DNA from: an uncultured Cellulophaga sp.
Lineage (GTDB): Bacteria; Bacteroidota; Bacteroidia; Flavobacteriales; Flavobacteriaceae
DNA length: 64,000 bases
Direction of reading: 5' to 3'
NCBI GenBank assembly: GCA_947492955.1
Contig: CANLOV010000007.1
Coordinates: forward strand, 62,001 to 126,000
Shown here: positions 18,090 through 27,139 of the stretch, one piece after another
Layout of the letters: each line of letters begins with the position of its first letter
How positions within the stretch are numbered: the first letter of the stretch is position 1
Position numbers and translations under genes: made by a program
Notes under the pieces: generated by a model
What the model was told of the DNA's origin: nothing
The model's database searches: none
The model's input: the letters and a program-made list of their open reading frames with translations, nothing else

Positions 18090-19622
18090 ATGATTTATAA
18101 TCCAAACTTTAGTGTAACACTTTTAAAGACAATTTGTCTTATTTCATCCTTATTTTTTCTTAATTCTTGTAGTAAAGATGAACCTGTTAATCAAAAAAAT
18201 ATTACGCCAGATAATAATTTAAAGCAGTGGTTTGTTGATGCTGATGGAGATGGTTATGGAAATCCTGATATAAATCTTGGAAAGGAATCGTTTAATAAAC
18301 CTTTAGGATTTGTTCAGAATGATGGTGATTGTAACGATGATGATAAAAATGTTAACCCAGATGCTGAAGAAGATGAGTATGATGGAATTGATAGTGATTG
18401 TGACAATAAGAAAGAGGATATATATTCTACGATTTCAAAAACACTAGAAAATGAAGGGGAAGAGTATTTGGATTATCTAACCGCAACTATAAAAAAATTT
18501 CTATTTCCAACTCCCGATGGTGGTTATATTTCTATAGGGACTTCTAATGGCTTATCGGAAAATAGTTTTGCAAATGTGCAAGGCCTTTGGATTATTAAAT
18601 TTAATTCAGAATTGGTTAAAGAATGGGAAAAAATCTATAATGGAAATGAAAATTTAGTAAGACTAAATAGCGCTAAACAAACATCTGATGGAGGGTATAT
18701 TCTTTTTGGCAGTAAATATGACCCTAGTTTATCAATAGGTCGCCGAGATGATTGGTGGATATTAAAAATCGACGCTAATGGTGAAACCGAATGGACTAAA
18801 ACTATGGGTGGGACTTCAGACGATTATGGATCTGATATTATTGAAACCAATGATGGAGGATATTTAACTGTTGGTCGCTCCCACGGTAATAATGGGGATT
18901 TTCCTACACAAAATGGTACTAGCCAGGATTCTTGGTTTGTAAAATTAGATATCCATGGAAATATAGAATGGAAAACCAAAACAAATGGAATAAATGCTAA
19001 TAATATTATTCAGCTTGAGGATAACACTTATTTTTCCGTTAGTGGGAGCAATACGGGGTTAAAAAATGAAATACAGTTACTCAAATTGAACACGTCTGGT
19101 GAAATAATATGGTCAAATAGTTTTAAGACTGAGAAAGATATTAATTATCATATTTTAAATAAAATTCTTCTAGGTCCTAATAAAAACGTTTTAATAAGTG
19201 GTTATATAAGTGGTTCTAATGGTAGTATTCGGGATTTAGATGGCGTTTTAATAAATATAACATTGGAGGGTGAGCTTAATTGGATAGATTACCTTGGCCA
19301 TAGAACTTGGGACAAAGTAAATTCAATAATTACTTCGAATGACAATCAATTTTACTTTGCCATTGGTAGTATTAGTGCTCCTGAAAAAAGCAATACAGAC
19401 ATTTGGATTGCTAAATACACTTTAACTGGAGAACGTGTTTGGGAGAATTATATAGGGTCTGATTTAAATGATTTTGCTGGTGATTTAATTCAAATAGAAG
19501 ATTCTGGATTTATAGTAACTGGAAGTACATCTGGTTATGATGAAGATATTATTGATAGAGACGAAAATACAGAAGGAATAGCTTTTTGGGTTACTAAATT
19601 AAAACCCAATGGTAAATTATAA
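18090..19622 (+). CDS. Lipoprotein with MopE-type calcium-binding motif and beta-propeller-like repeats
   Basis: The 510-residue lipoprotein (L-N-S-C-S-K-D, Cys about 27) has a putative metal-binding (MopE-type) segment at about residues 48-95. It reads D-A-D-G-D-G-Y-G and later D-C-N-D-D-D, with Asp-rich Ca-like loops ending in D-S-D-C-D. The remainder contains repeated G-G-Y-x-x-x-G and W-I-x-K-F/L/Y strands (for example D-G-G-Y-I-L-F-G-S-K, D-G-G-Y-L-T-V-G-R-S), typical of propeller-like secreted proteins. The role is unknown. The gene sits between two copies of the leuB 3' end, so it entered this site as a unit. Confidence 0.85.
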   Translation: MIYNPNFSVTLLKTICLISSLFFLNSCSKDEPVNQKNITPDNNLKQWFVDADGDGYGNPDINLGKESFNKPLGFVQNDGDCNDDDKNVNPDAEEDEYDGIDSDCDNKKEDIYSTISKTLENEGEEYLDYLTATIKKFLFPTPDGGYISIGTSNGLSENSFANVQGLWIIKFNSELVKEWEKIYNGNENLVRLNSAKQTSDGGYILFGSKYDPSLSIGRRDDWWILKIDANGETEWTKTMGGTSDDYGSDIIETNDGGYLTVGRSHGNNGDFPTQNGTSQDSWFVKLDIHGNIEWKTKTNGINANNIIQLEDNTYFSVSGSNTGLKNEIQLLKLNTSGEIIWSNSFKTEKDINYHILNKILLGPNKNVLISGYISGSNGSIRDLDGVLINITLEGELNWIDYLGHRTWDKVNSIITSNDNQFYFAIGSISAPEKSNTDIWIAKYTLTGERVWENYIGSDLNDFAGDLIQIEDSGFIVTGSTSGYDEDIIDRDENTEGIAFWVTKLKPNGKL

Positions 19623-19711
19623 ATATTATTATATATTAATTTGATATAAAATATAGTTAAAAATTTAAAAGAGAAGTAGCGTGTATCTTTTACAAAAAAA
19701 AATTGATGTTA

Positions 19712-19737
19712 GAGATTGGTTAGCAAAAAACATCTAA
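19712..19737 (+). repeat. Direct repeat, leuB 3' end copy 2
   Basis: This repeats the last 26 bp of leuB exactly; similarity continues a few bases upstream with single mismatches. It is out of context, with no leuB body in front of it. A terminator follows 24 nt later, probably the original leuB terminator. Confidence 0.85.
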
Positions 19738-19760
19738 TTTTTCAACCCTTAAGGATATAA

Positions 19761-19790
19761 AAAAGACGACTTAAATAAGTCGTCTTTTTT
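19761..19790. terminator. Bidirectional terminator
   Basis: AAAGACGACTTA and TAAGTCGTCTTT pair perfectly around a 2 nt loop, with A- and T-runs on both sides. It would end plus-strand transcripts from the 18.1 kb gene and minus-strand transcripts of the TauE-nitroreductase-DegT operon. Confidence 0.85.
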
Positions 19791-19813
19791 GTTTTTATAA
19801 TTAACTGTATAAA

Positions 19814-20986
19814 TTAAGCCAATACTTCTTTTACAATGGCTACCATTTTTTCTGCTCGTAATTTCATTTCTTCTTCGGTCCAACCAAGTTTTATAAGGCA
19901 AGAAATGTTTCTAGACACATAAGTATCAGACAAAGAAAAATCTGAGAAAGAATACGCTGGTAAATCTCCCGATTCTTGTAACGCTTTTAAATGGTTCCAT
20001 TTTCTGTAATAATGCCAATTATTATCAAACCAATAAAAACAAACATCTATACCTCCATCTTTTAAAGCCTTATTTACCTTTTTTGCTAATTCCTCGGAAG
20101 GCAAATAAAAACTTAAAAACGAATAGTTCTCCACGCCAGTATCAGGAACTCTTCTAAAAGTAATTTCAGGAATGGTGGCTAAAGCGTTTTGTAAAATAGT
20201 ATATCGTTTTTGCTGTATTGCTATAAAATCGTCTAACTTACGTAATTGAGCTATACCAACTGCTGCGTGCAATTCTGATATTCTAAAATTATATCCTAAT
20301 AAGGTATGCTGCTCTGCTCCCCTATCCTTTCCAATATGATCGTGTCCATGATCAGAATAGTTATCTGCATTTATAGCATAATTTTCATTATTAGTAATTA
20401 CAGCCCCACCTTCTCCGCTTGTAATTGTTTTTACAAAATCAAAAGAAAAGCAACCTAAATCGCCATAACTACCTAAAGGTTTTCCTTCATAAGTACCTCC
20501 TATGGCTTGGCAAGCATCTTCTAACAATAGTAACTTATGAGTATTACAAATTGCTTTTAAACTTTTTAAATCTGCCATAGAACCACACATATGTACAGGC
20601 ATTACTGCTTTTGTTTTATTTGTGATTGCTTTTTCTACTGCTGCTGGCGATAATGTTAATGTATCATCTACATCTACTAAAACAGGAATAGCTCCTAATG
20701 CTAAAATAGCTTCAAAACTAGCTACAAAAGTAAACGTAGGCATAATAACTTCATCTCCCTTTCCTATTCTGGCACTTGCCAATGCAACCGTTAATGCTGC
20801 AGTACCACTACTCACTAATTGTGCATGTTTAACATTCATGCGTTTTATAAGTGCTACTTCTAATTCTTTTGCTTTCCACTGGTTATTGCGCATACCATCG
20901 AAACCATAACGCATTAAAACACCGGTATCTAAAACTTCTAAAACTTCTTTCTTTTCTTGTTCTCCAAACAACTCAAATCCTGGCAT
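19814..20986 (-). CDS. DegT/DnrJ/EryC1/StrS family PLP aminotransferase
   Basis: The 390-residue fold-type I enzyme has the PLP-binding lysine at about 186 in F-V-K-T-I-T-S-G-E-G-G. Other blocks are S-S-G-T-A-A-L (phosphate loop), E-D-A-C-Q-A-I-G-G (Asp to PLP nitrogen) and N-Y-R-I-type N-F-R-I-S-E-L-H-A-A-V-G. The family transaminates keto-sugar nucleotides for surface polysaccharides or antibiotics. No sugar-nucleotide genes are adjacent, so the substrate is open. It is the third gene of the minus-strand operon, 9 nt after the nitroreductase gene. Confidence 0.92.
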   Translation of the reverse strand: MPGFELFGEQEKKEVLEVLDTGVLMRYGFDGMRNNQWKAKELEVALIKRMNVKHAQLVSSGTAALTVALASARIGKGDEVIMPTFTFVASFEAILALGAIPVLVDVDDTLTLSPAAVEKAITNKTKAVMPVHMCGSMADLKSLKAICNTHKLLLLEDACQAIGGTYEGKPLGSYGDLGCFSFDFVKTITSGEGGAVITNNENYAINADNYSDHGHDHIGKDRGAEQHTLLGYNFRISELHAAVGIAQLRKLDDFIAIQQKRYTILQNALATIPEITFRRVPDTGVENYSFLSFYLPSEELAKKVNKALKDGGIDVCFYWFDNNWHYYRKWNHLKALQESGDLPAYSFSDFSLSDTYVSRNISCLIKLGWTEEEMKLRAEKMVAIVKEVLA

Positions 20987-20995
20987 AAATTGTAT

Positions 20996-21631
20996 TTATT
21001 TTATCTCTATAATACTATCAGAGAAATCTTTTCTAACTTTTTTTAAGGACGAAAACATATCATCTTCTGCCCTATACCCTACTGGCAATACTAAAACTGA
21101 AGAAATTTTGTAATCTTCTAAACCTAAAACTTCATCATATTTTTCTGGAACAAAACCTTCCATAGGACATGCATCTATTTTTTCTATAGCACAAACCGTT
21201 AATAAATTCCCTAAAGCTAAATAAGCTTGTTTGGTTGCCCAATTCTTTATATCTTCTATGGTTTTAGTTCTAAATGTTTTTAATAGCCCATCTTTAAAAG
21301 GAGTTAAAATAGCATCACTAGTATCTCTAATTTTTTTTACTTGATTAAAGTAATTTATAATGTAAGCATCATCTATTTTATTTTCTACACACAAAACTAA
21401 AACATGTGAAGCTTGTGCCACCTGTTCTTGTCCGTAAGAATACTGTACTAGTTTTTCTTGTAGTTCCTTATTCTCTACTACTACCATTTTTATAGGCTGT
21501 AAACCATAAGAGGTTGCTGTAAGGTTAAAAGCTTCTTTTAAATCTTCAATCTTTTTATCCGAGAGTTTCTTTTCAGAATCGAACTTTTTTACGGCATAAC
21601 GCCATTTTAAATCCTCAATACTATTTGTCAT
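20996..21631 (-). CDS. Nitroreductase family NAD(P)H-dependent oxidoreductase
   Basis: The 211-residue flavoprotein is of NfsB type. It has R-Y-A-V-K-K-F near the N-terminus (FMN phosphate), S-Y-G-L-Q-P-I-K in the middle and A-L-G-N-L-L-T-V-C-A near 150. The length fits the family. It reduces nitro compounds or quinones in the cytoplasm. The gene lies 7 nt after the TauE-type gene and 9 nt before the DegT-type gene. Confidence 0.9.
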   Translation of the reverse strand: MTNSIEDLKWRYAVKKFDSEKKLSDKKIEDLKEAFNLTATSYGLQPIKMVVVENKELQEKLVQYSYGQEQVAQASHVLVLCVENKIDDAYIINYFNQVKKIRDTSDAILTPFKDGLLKTFRTKTIEDIKNWATKQAYLALGNLLTVCAIEKIDACPMEGFVPEKYDEVLGLEDYKISSVLVLPVGYRAEDDMFSSLKKVRKDFSDSIIEIK

Positions 21632-21638
21632 TCTATCA

Positions 21639-22394
21639 CTAGTTAAAAAACCACAATTTAATAGCCATTGCAGTTACCATAATAATTAAAAATATTTTTA
21701 CAAAGCCATCTCCTTTTGTTGCTGCTATTCTGCTCGAAAACCAAGCTCCAGAACCATTGCCTATGGCTAAAATAAGCCCAATTTTCCAATTTACTTTATC
21801 ATTAAAGGCAAAAACAGCCAAAGCAGATAACATATAAAAAAATACAACAGCTACTTTAGTTGCATTTGCTCTTACCAAAGTCATATGGTTTACATAATGC
21901 AAAAACAATATCATTATAAAGCCAAGACCTGCATTAATAAAACCTCCATAAATACCAAAAATAAAAAAAGCAACAAGTCCAATCCATAAGTATTTACCCG
22001 TTAACCTTTCTGTTACATTTTCTAAACTTATCTTAGGTCTAAATAAAATAATTAGTACTACTGCAAACATTATTATAGATAATATTCTATTAAATGTTTC
22101 TCCTTTTATATCAACAGCAATATAAGCCCCTATTATAGCTCCTAACAATGCAGCTATACCTAAATAAGCGTTAAAAGGAAATGTAGAAACTCCTTTACTT
22201 TTAAAACCTCTAGTAGCAATAGCTGTTTGTATAACAATGGCTACCCTATTGGTTCCATTAGCAACATTTGGTGGTAATCCTAAAAAAATTAAAATTGGTA
22301 ATGATAATAATGACCCGCCGCCGGCAACAGTATTAATAAAACCTACTGCAAAACCTACAGCTATAAGTAAAATATAATGATACCATTGTTCCAT
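21639..22394 (-). CDS. TauE/SafE family membrane transporter
   Basis: This is a 251-residue polytopic membrane protein with about eight hydrophobic segments. It has the TauE/SafE hallmarks G-F-I-N-T-V-A-G-G-G-S near the N-terminus and G-F-I-N-A-G-L-G-F in the second half. Members export sulfite, sulfoacetate or similar anions. I start it at the ATG 22392-22394 (MEQWYHYILL). A longer reading frame would extend across the divergent tRNA gene and its promoter and is not credible. It is the first gene of the operon. Confidence 0.88.
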   Translation of the reverse strand: MEQWYHYILLIAVGFAVGFINTVAGGGSLLSLPILIFLGLPPNVANGTNRVAIVIQTAIATRGFKSKGVSTFPFNAYLGIAALLGAIIGAYIAVDIKGETFNRILSIIMFAVVLIILFRPKISLENVTERLTGKYLWIGLVAFFIFGIYGGFINAGLGFIMILFLHYVNHMTLVRANATKVAVVFFYMLSALAVFAFNDKVNWKIGLILAIGNGSGAWFSSRIAATKGDGFVKIFLIIMVTAMAIKLWFFN

Positions 22395-22484
22395 TAAACA
22401 AAAGTAACTGTAATGCTTGAACAATTGTAAAAATATTTTTAAAATAAAAAATGCAAAAAGATTTTTAGAATAAAAAAAGGTTAC

Positions 22485-22492
22485 TATATTTG
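22485..22492 (+). promoter_or_regulatory. tRNA-Ser promoter -7 box
   Basis: TATATTTG is an exact TAnnTTTG box, 35 bp before the tRNA 5' end, consistent with a short 5' leader. Confidence 0.6.
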
Positions 22493-22526
22493 CACCCGCA
22501 TTCAGGGAATACCTGATGAGACACTT

Positions 22527-22611
22527 GGAGAAATGGCAGAGTGGTCGAATGCGGCAGTCTTGAAAACTGTTGAGGGTCACACCTCCGGGGGTTCGAATCC
22601 CTCTTTCTCCG
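22527..22611 (+). tRNA. tRNA-Ser(UGA)
   Basis: This 85 nt tRNA folds with acceptor arms GGAGAAA / TTTCTCC, discriminator G, a TGA anticodon in the loop CTTGAAA, a long class II variable arm (GAGGGTCACACCTCC), and a GGTTCGAATCC T-arm. The 3' CCA is not encoded. Its last 12 nt are part of the attachment core of the conjugative element, which leaves the tRNA intact. Confidence 0.95.
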
Positions 22612-22613
22612 CT
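22600..22613 (+). repeat. attL core
   Basis: CCTCTTTCTCCGCT spans the tRNA-Ser 3' end. Just inside is a 6 bp inverted repeat, GAGAAT-CACA-ATTCTC (22616-22631), a possible integrase core-site neighbour. Confidence 0.88.
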
Positions 22614-22637
22614 TAGAGAATCACAATTCTCATCAAA

Positions 22638-22669
22638 AGCCCGTAAACATTATGTTTATGGGCTTTTTT
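22638..22669 (+). terminator. Element-borne terminator of tRNA-Ser
   Basis: AGCCCGTAAAC and GTTTATGGGCT pair (one G-T) and a run of five T follows. It lies inside the element, 27 nt after the tRNA, and replaces the chromosomal terminator displaced to 63535-63571. Confidence 0.85.
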
Positions 22670-22709
22670 AATTTTATCAATTGCTAAATAACAGCAAAAA
22701 TTGCCAAAG

Positions 22710-22734
22710 AAAAAGGGGCTAATTCGGGGTCACT
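22710..22734 (+). repeat. 25 bp direct repeat, left copy
   Basis: The left copy of a 25 bp sequence containing GGGGCTAATTCGGGGTCACT, identical to 63428-63452. It lies about 97 bp inside attL. Such subterminal repeats are candidates for integrase arm sites. Confidence 0.85.
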
Positions 22735-22761
22735 TACACTCCTCTTCAACTGACCCCGAAT
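22722..22761. promoter_or_regulatory. Inverted repeat overlapping the left subterminal repeat
   Basis: ATTCGGGGTCA (22722-22732) and TGACCCCGAAT (22751-22761) form a perfect 11 bp inverted repeat with an 18 bp spacer. It is about 90 bp before the integrase ATG, so it may serve both recombination and control of int. Confidence 0.6.
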
Positions 22762-22851
22762 AAACTCAAAAAGCCTATAAATAAAGGCTTTACAGCAATT
22801 AATTTTTATTTTATTTTTTGTAATTTGAAAGAGAAATTCACAAAAAATACT

Positions 22852-24075
22852 ATGAACAATTCATTTTCATTACTTTTTTATATTAAAAAGTGTAAAGCCG
22901 ACAAATCTGGAAGGGCAAACATTTACTTAAGAATTACGATGGATGGCCAACGAGCCGAATTAAGCATTAGGCGTAAAGTATTAGTTGACAAATGGAACTC
23001 TGATATGAATATGGCTCGTGGTAGTTCTGATGAATCTCTGGGTATTAATAGATATATCAGTACCATCAAAAACAAGATATATACTATTGAACAACGATGT
23101 GTATCTGAAGGAAAACCTGTTACTGCAATCTCACTTAGAGATTCTTATTTAGGTAAAGATTCCGATAAGCGAATGTTATTGGAAATTTTTGAAGAACATA
23201 ATAAGAAAGTTGATAAACTTGTTGGTAGTGATTTTGCCGCAGGAACAGCAGAACGATATAAAACAGCAAAAAAGCATGTATCAGAGTATATTCAAAAAGA
23301 GTATCGAGTTAAAGATGTTTTAGTTAAAAGTGTTGACCATAAATTTATAAGTGGATTTGAATACTATTTAAAAACTGAAAAGAACTGTGGACATAATACA
23401 GCCATTAAATACATTACTAATTTTAAAAAGATAATTCGAATTGCTTTTGCAAATGATTGGATTGATAAAGACCCTTTTCTTCATTGGAAAGCGAAGTTAA
23501 AAACTGTAGATAGAGAATTTTTAACTGAGGAAGAAATTCAAAAAATGGTAGAAAAGGAATTGCACACTGAGCGCTTAGACCAGGTAAAAGATATTTTTAT
23601 CTTTTGTTGCTTTACTGGTTTGGCTTATGCTGATGTCAAAAAATTATCCAAAGATGATATAGTGATTGGTATTGATGGTGATAAGTGGATTAAAATTAAA
23701 AGAACTAAAACAGACACCAGAAGTAATATACCAATATTACCTACAGCTGAAGCGGTAATCGAAAAATATGATGATTACTCCCATTCATCATCTGAGGATA
23801 GGTTATTGCCAGTTTTGAGCAATCAAAAAATGAATGCTTATTTAAAGGAAATAGCAGATTTATGCGGAATCAATAAGAATCTAACCTTTCATTTAGCACG
23901 TCATACTTTTGCTACTACAGTTACACTTACTAATGGTGTATCTATTGAGTCAGTTAGTAAAATGCTTGGTCATAAATCTATAAAGACAACACAGCATTAT
24001 GCGAAAATACTGGATAGAAAGGTTAGTTATGATATGAAAATATTACGCGATAAATTTAATCTAGAAAAAACATAG
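22852..24075 (+). CDS. Tyrosine recombinase / integrase
   Basis: The 407-residue enzyme has an N-terminal arm-binding domain (F-Y-I-K-K-C-K-A-D-K-S-G-R-A-N-I-Y-L-R-I), a SAM-like core-binding domain (about 100-195) and a C-terminal catalytic domain. Catalytic elements visible are a beta-strand lysine (K-R-T-K-T-D), H-L-A-R-H, the later His in M-L-G-H-K-S-I-K-T-T, and the Tyr nucleophile in H-Y-A-K-I. The first catalytic Arg position reads T-G-L-A-Y-A-D-V, so that Arg is absent, as reported for IntDOT of CTnDOT. I prefer ATG 22852 over an upstream TTG at 22825. The gene faces inward from the tRNA end. Confidence 0.93.
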   Translation: MNNSFSLLFYIKKCKADKSGRANIYLRITMDGQRAELSIRRKVLVDKWNSDMNMARGSSDESLGINRYISTIKNKIYTIEQRCVSEGKPVTAISLRDSYLGKDSDKRMLLEIFEEHNKKVDKLVGSDFAAGTAERYKTAKKHVSEYIQKEYRVKDVLVKSVDHKFISGFEYYLKTEKNCGHNTAIKYITNFKKIIRIAFANDWIDKDPFLHWKAKLKTVDREFLTEEEIQKMVEKELHTERLDQVKDIFIFCCFTGLAYADVKKLSKDDIVIGIDGDKWIKIKRTKTDTRSNIPILPTAEAVIEKYDDYSHSSSEDRLLPVLSNQKMNAYLKEIADLCGINKNLTFHLARHTFATTVTLTNGVSIESVSKMLGHKSIKTTQHYAKILDRKVSYDMKILRDKFNLEKT

Positions 24076-24086
24076 TTTAAATTATA

Positions 24087-27077
24087 TTAAGATACCGAAT
24101 TGATATTTTCATCATGAGTTTTTAAATAAGTTGCTAATTTCCCTGAAGGAGTATTAGCTGTTGGATTGAATATTTTTTCATCTCCAAACACCAAAAAACT
24201 TTCTTTGGCTCTAGAAACCGCAACATTTAGCATATTAGGCTTGTTATCCCTATCAAAAAACATCGTACCTACATCACCGTCGCCATACACAGATGAAAAG
24301 ATAATAATAGAGCGTTCTGCTCCTTGTAATGCATGCACTGTGCCTATTTTCATTTCGCCAACTCTGAAACCACTAGTTCTCATTGCTTTGATAATTTCTT
24401 TTTTTTGACCTACGAAAGGGGTAATAATACCAACTTCTTCCTCTACACTTTTTCCATTTATTACTTCAATTTTTGATTTATTATCCATAAGAAATGCTGC
24501 AATAGCAATGGCCTCATCAATATTAAATCTATCCTTATTTCGAACAACCGAATTTCCTTCAACATGCATTAAACCTATAGCTGGAAACTCCTTGTTGTTT
24601 ATTTTTTTTCCTTTCATGGGAATTAATTGACCATTATAAGCTAGTTGGTTACAATAATCAATTATTTCATCATAGCATCTTCTATGTTCACGGAGTAAAA
24701 GCCCATTCTCTAAAGTATCCTCCTCTTTATACTCAGTAGCATTTTGTGCCATTTTCATAATACTTCCATTGGATGCGAGATTACCTATTTCTCTGAGTTT
24801 CCTGTAGGATTCTTGTTTTTCAGAAAGCAAGAGTTTATTTTTATCCAAATTACAGATATCAATCTTTGAAGGTATACTCCATATAGGCTCAATTTGATTT
24901 ACATCACCTACAACAATAGCTTTATTTGCAAGTCCGAATATTGCTGTACCAACTTCAGGTGTAGTTTGACCTGCTTCATCAACCATTAACAAATCTACCA
25001 AACCAGTTATTGGTGGATTTGCCCAACTTTCATTTTCTTCATCAAAGCTCCAATAAGAAATAAATTTTGGAGCCATATAAAAGGTGCTTACATAACAAGG
25101 TGTTAACATAGACCTCAGTTTAAATCTATCAACGGTAGTTCGATATCCTTTTTTATCTCTTCTAGGATTTTTTAAATAGATTTTGACAGACATTAACCAA
25201 CGAGCTTCCCAATAATGTACAGCCAATTGAAATGCCTTGTGTCTATGTAATACATCTAGTTCATCATAAAAATAATTCGGAGTATTATCTCCCATTTCTT
25301 TTTTGTGCCATTCATATTTCCATAATTCACTCTCTTTCTGGGGTGGATTAGCATTTACCTTGTTTTGTTTTTTAACCTTATGCCAAAGCTCAATTTCTCC
25401 TTTTATAGCAGTAAGAATCCTTATTTGCTCATTAATGAACAATAGTGAATTTAATTTTGAGTTAATTTGTGTTTGCGAAAACCCTACAGGGCTTTCTCTC
25501 TGAATTCTTTCTATCTCAAAAAATCGAAGACCTAAACTTTTTTTTACACCAAAAAAACATCCAACTTTTCTAAAAAATGACTCGTTTTTAAAATAATCTA
25601 AAGTTCTAGTTTCTGCTTGTATGAACCAACTCAAGTCAGATTTTATCTTTTGTTGGCTATTGGTGTTACCTTCAATCAAATACTCATCAATCGACAGTAA
25701 ACTTTTATATTCTGACTTAAATTTAGTACAAGCCTCAACATATGCTTTCCACTTTAAAGAAAGTGTTTCTAACTCAATCTTAATTGCCTTTATATCTTCC
25801 TGCAACACATTTGCTGCCTGCTTAACATTAGTGAAATTTTGACTTTTATATTTCGATAATTTTCGAAGAAAATATTTTTCTGCATTACGAATATATTTTT
25901 CATTTTCTAAAAGTTGAAAAGTACCGCTACCATCCAATTTAAAATAATTAATTCCATGTAAATCGTCTACATTTTTATTTTTTGCAGGTAAATAAGACGC
26001 AAAGCCATCAAAATCGGGTAACCAACGTCCATTAAGGTTTCCAAGGGTACTTTCTGCCTTTGAAAAACTTTCATTAATATTCGTTACTGCTTGGTTGTTT
26101 GATGAACATGCTAATATTATAGGAGCATCTTTTCCTTTTATTGCTGCCGTGACTATTTCATTTGCCACGATACTTTGTAATAAAGTAGTTTTCCCTGTTC
26201 CTGGGGGTCCATTTACAGCAAAAACAGAGTTTTTTTTAGATGTCAAAAAAGTATTAAATGTCTTTCGCTGTGAAATTGAAAGAGGAAAACTATCACTCAT
26301 TTGACCTAAATGAAGAGAGAGTTTATCTACATATTTATTTACCTCTAGTGGCTTTATAATATCTTTATTTTCTATACTAATTACATTTTTGAGTAGCAAG
26401 GGTAACTTCTTAGCTTCTATAAAATGTTGGTATAAATTAATAATACTTGATGCTGCTCCGTTTTCGTTATTAGGCGAAAAAATAATGACTTCATTGTTTT
26501 TTCTATACCCTTCAATTTGATATTCTTCTAATTTTTGTTTCGTAATTTCATCAAATACTTTTTCGAGGTAATTCCAATAATCATTCCAATGCTCTGTATC
26601 TTCTGAACTAATTGCTGATGCAAGATCTAATTTATCCACATCACTAAAAATAAAATCATATGATTCCCCTGCTGATGGAGAAAGGTATGGTCTTGGAATG
26701 ACTGGAAAACGTTTTTCAGATGGTGTTAATTCTCCATCCCTTGTTAGAGTAACTGAAATCCAAAAAGGATGAGAAGGCTTATTGTGATAATTATTTTCAA
26801 AGTGCTCTGGAATTCTTACTATCGTAAATAGACTTATTAGAACATTTAAGTTTTCTAGCTTCATCCAATTTGGATCAGCTGAATTCGTTATTTTTTTCTT
26901 TTTATTGAATACTTTTTCTTCAGATATAAAGAGTTCGTTTGTTATATCCAATGGAATAAAACCACTATCTATTGAGAAATTTTTAAGCATTTTATAGTTT
27001 TCCTTTTCAAAGTCAATTAACATCCTTTGTGAATCAGACAAGCTATTTTCCCAATATTTAAGCCAATTTTTATGCAT
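24087..27077 (-). CDS. Large Upf1-like SF1 helicase, possible defence cargo
   Basis: The 996-residue cytoplasmic protein has a superfamily 1B helicase core interrupted by a long insertion. Motif I is G-P-P-G-T-G-K-T-T (290-298), motif II is V-D-E-A-G-Q (699-704), motif III is near G-D-V-N-Q-I-E-P (724-731), motif V is G-T-V-H-A-L-Q-G-A-E (912-921) and motif VI is V-A-V-S-R-A-K-E (952-959). Residues 1-280 carry no domain I recognise, and 350-690 form a predicted helical insertion. Such helicases in accessory islands are often anti-phage proteins; that role is inference. The stop is 11 nt from the integrase stop (convergent). Confidence 0.85.
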   Translation of the reverse strand: MHKNWLKYWENSLSDSQRMLIDFEKENYKMLKNFSIDSGFIPLDITNELFISEEKVFNKKKKITNSADPNWMKLENLNVLISLFTIVRIPEHFENNYHNKPSHPFWISVTLTRDGELTPSEKRFPVIPRPYLSPSAGESYDFIFSDVDKLDLASAISSEDTEHWNDYWNYLEKVFDEITKQKLEEYQIEGYRKNNEVIIFSPNNENGAASSIINLYQHFIEAKKLPLLLKNVISIENKDIIKPLEVNKYVDKLSLHLGQMSDSFPLSISQRKTFNTFLTSKKNSVFAVNGPPGTGKTTLLQSIVANEIVTAAIKGKDAPIILACSSNNQAVTNINESFSKAESTLGNLNGRWLPDFDGFASYLPAKNKNVDDLHGINYFKLDGSGTFQLLENEKYIRNAEKYFLRKLSKYKSQNFTNVKQAANVLQEDIKAIKIELETLSLKWKAYVEACTKFKSEYKSLLSIDEYLIEGNTNSQQKIKSDLSWFIQAETRTLDYFKNESFFRKVGCFFGVKKSLGLRFFEIERIQRESPVGFSQTQINSKLNSLLFINEQIRILTAIKGEIELWHKVKKQNKVNANPPQKESELWKYEWHKKEMGDNTPNYFYDELDVLHRHKAFQLAVHYWEARWLMSVKIYLKNPRRDKKGYRTTVDRFKLRSMLTPCYVSTFYMAPKFISYWSFDEENESWANPPITGLVDLLMVDEAGQTTPEVGTAIFGLANKAIVVGDVNQIEPIWSIPSKIDICNLDKNKLLLSEKQESYRKLREIGNLASNGSIMKMAQNATEYKEEDTLENGLLLREHRRCYDEIIDYCNQLAYNGQLIPMKGKKINNKEFPAIGLMHVEGNSVVRNKDRFNIDEAIAIAAFLMDNKSKIEVINGKSVEEEVGIITPFVGQKKEIIKAMRTSGFRVGEMKIGTVHALQGAERSIIIFSSVYGDGDVGTMFFDRDNKPNMLNVAVSRAKESFLVFGDEKIFNPTANTPSGKLATYLKTHDENINSVS

Positions 27078-27139
27078 AGGCTAATTTAGATAAAACAGCC
27101 TAAAATCCTATAAAAAATATGAATTGAATTATTAACTAT

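Noticed and set aside
22395-22580. N-terminal extension of the TauE-type protein by 62 codons
   Set aside because: It would run through the tRNA-Ser gene and its promoter; the ATG at 22394 gives a standard TauE start.
22825-22851. TTG start nine codons upstream for the integrase
   Set aside because: ATG 22852 matches the usual start of related integrases and the extra residues match nothing.
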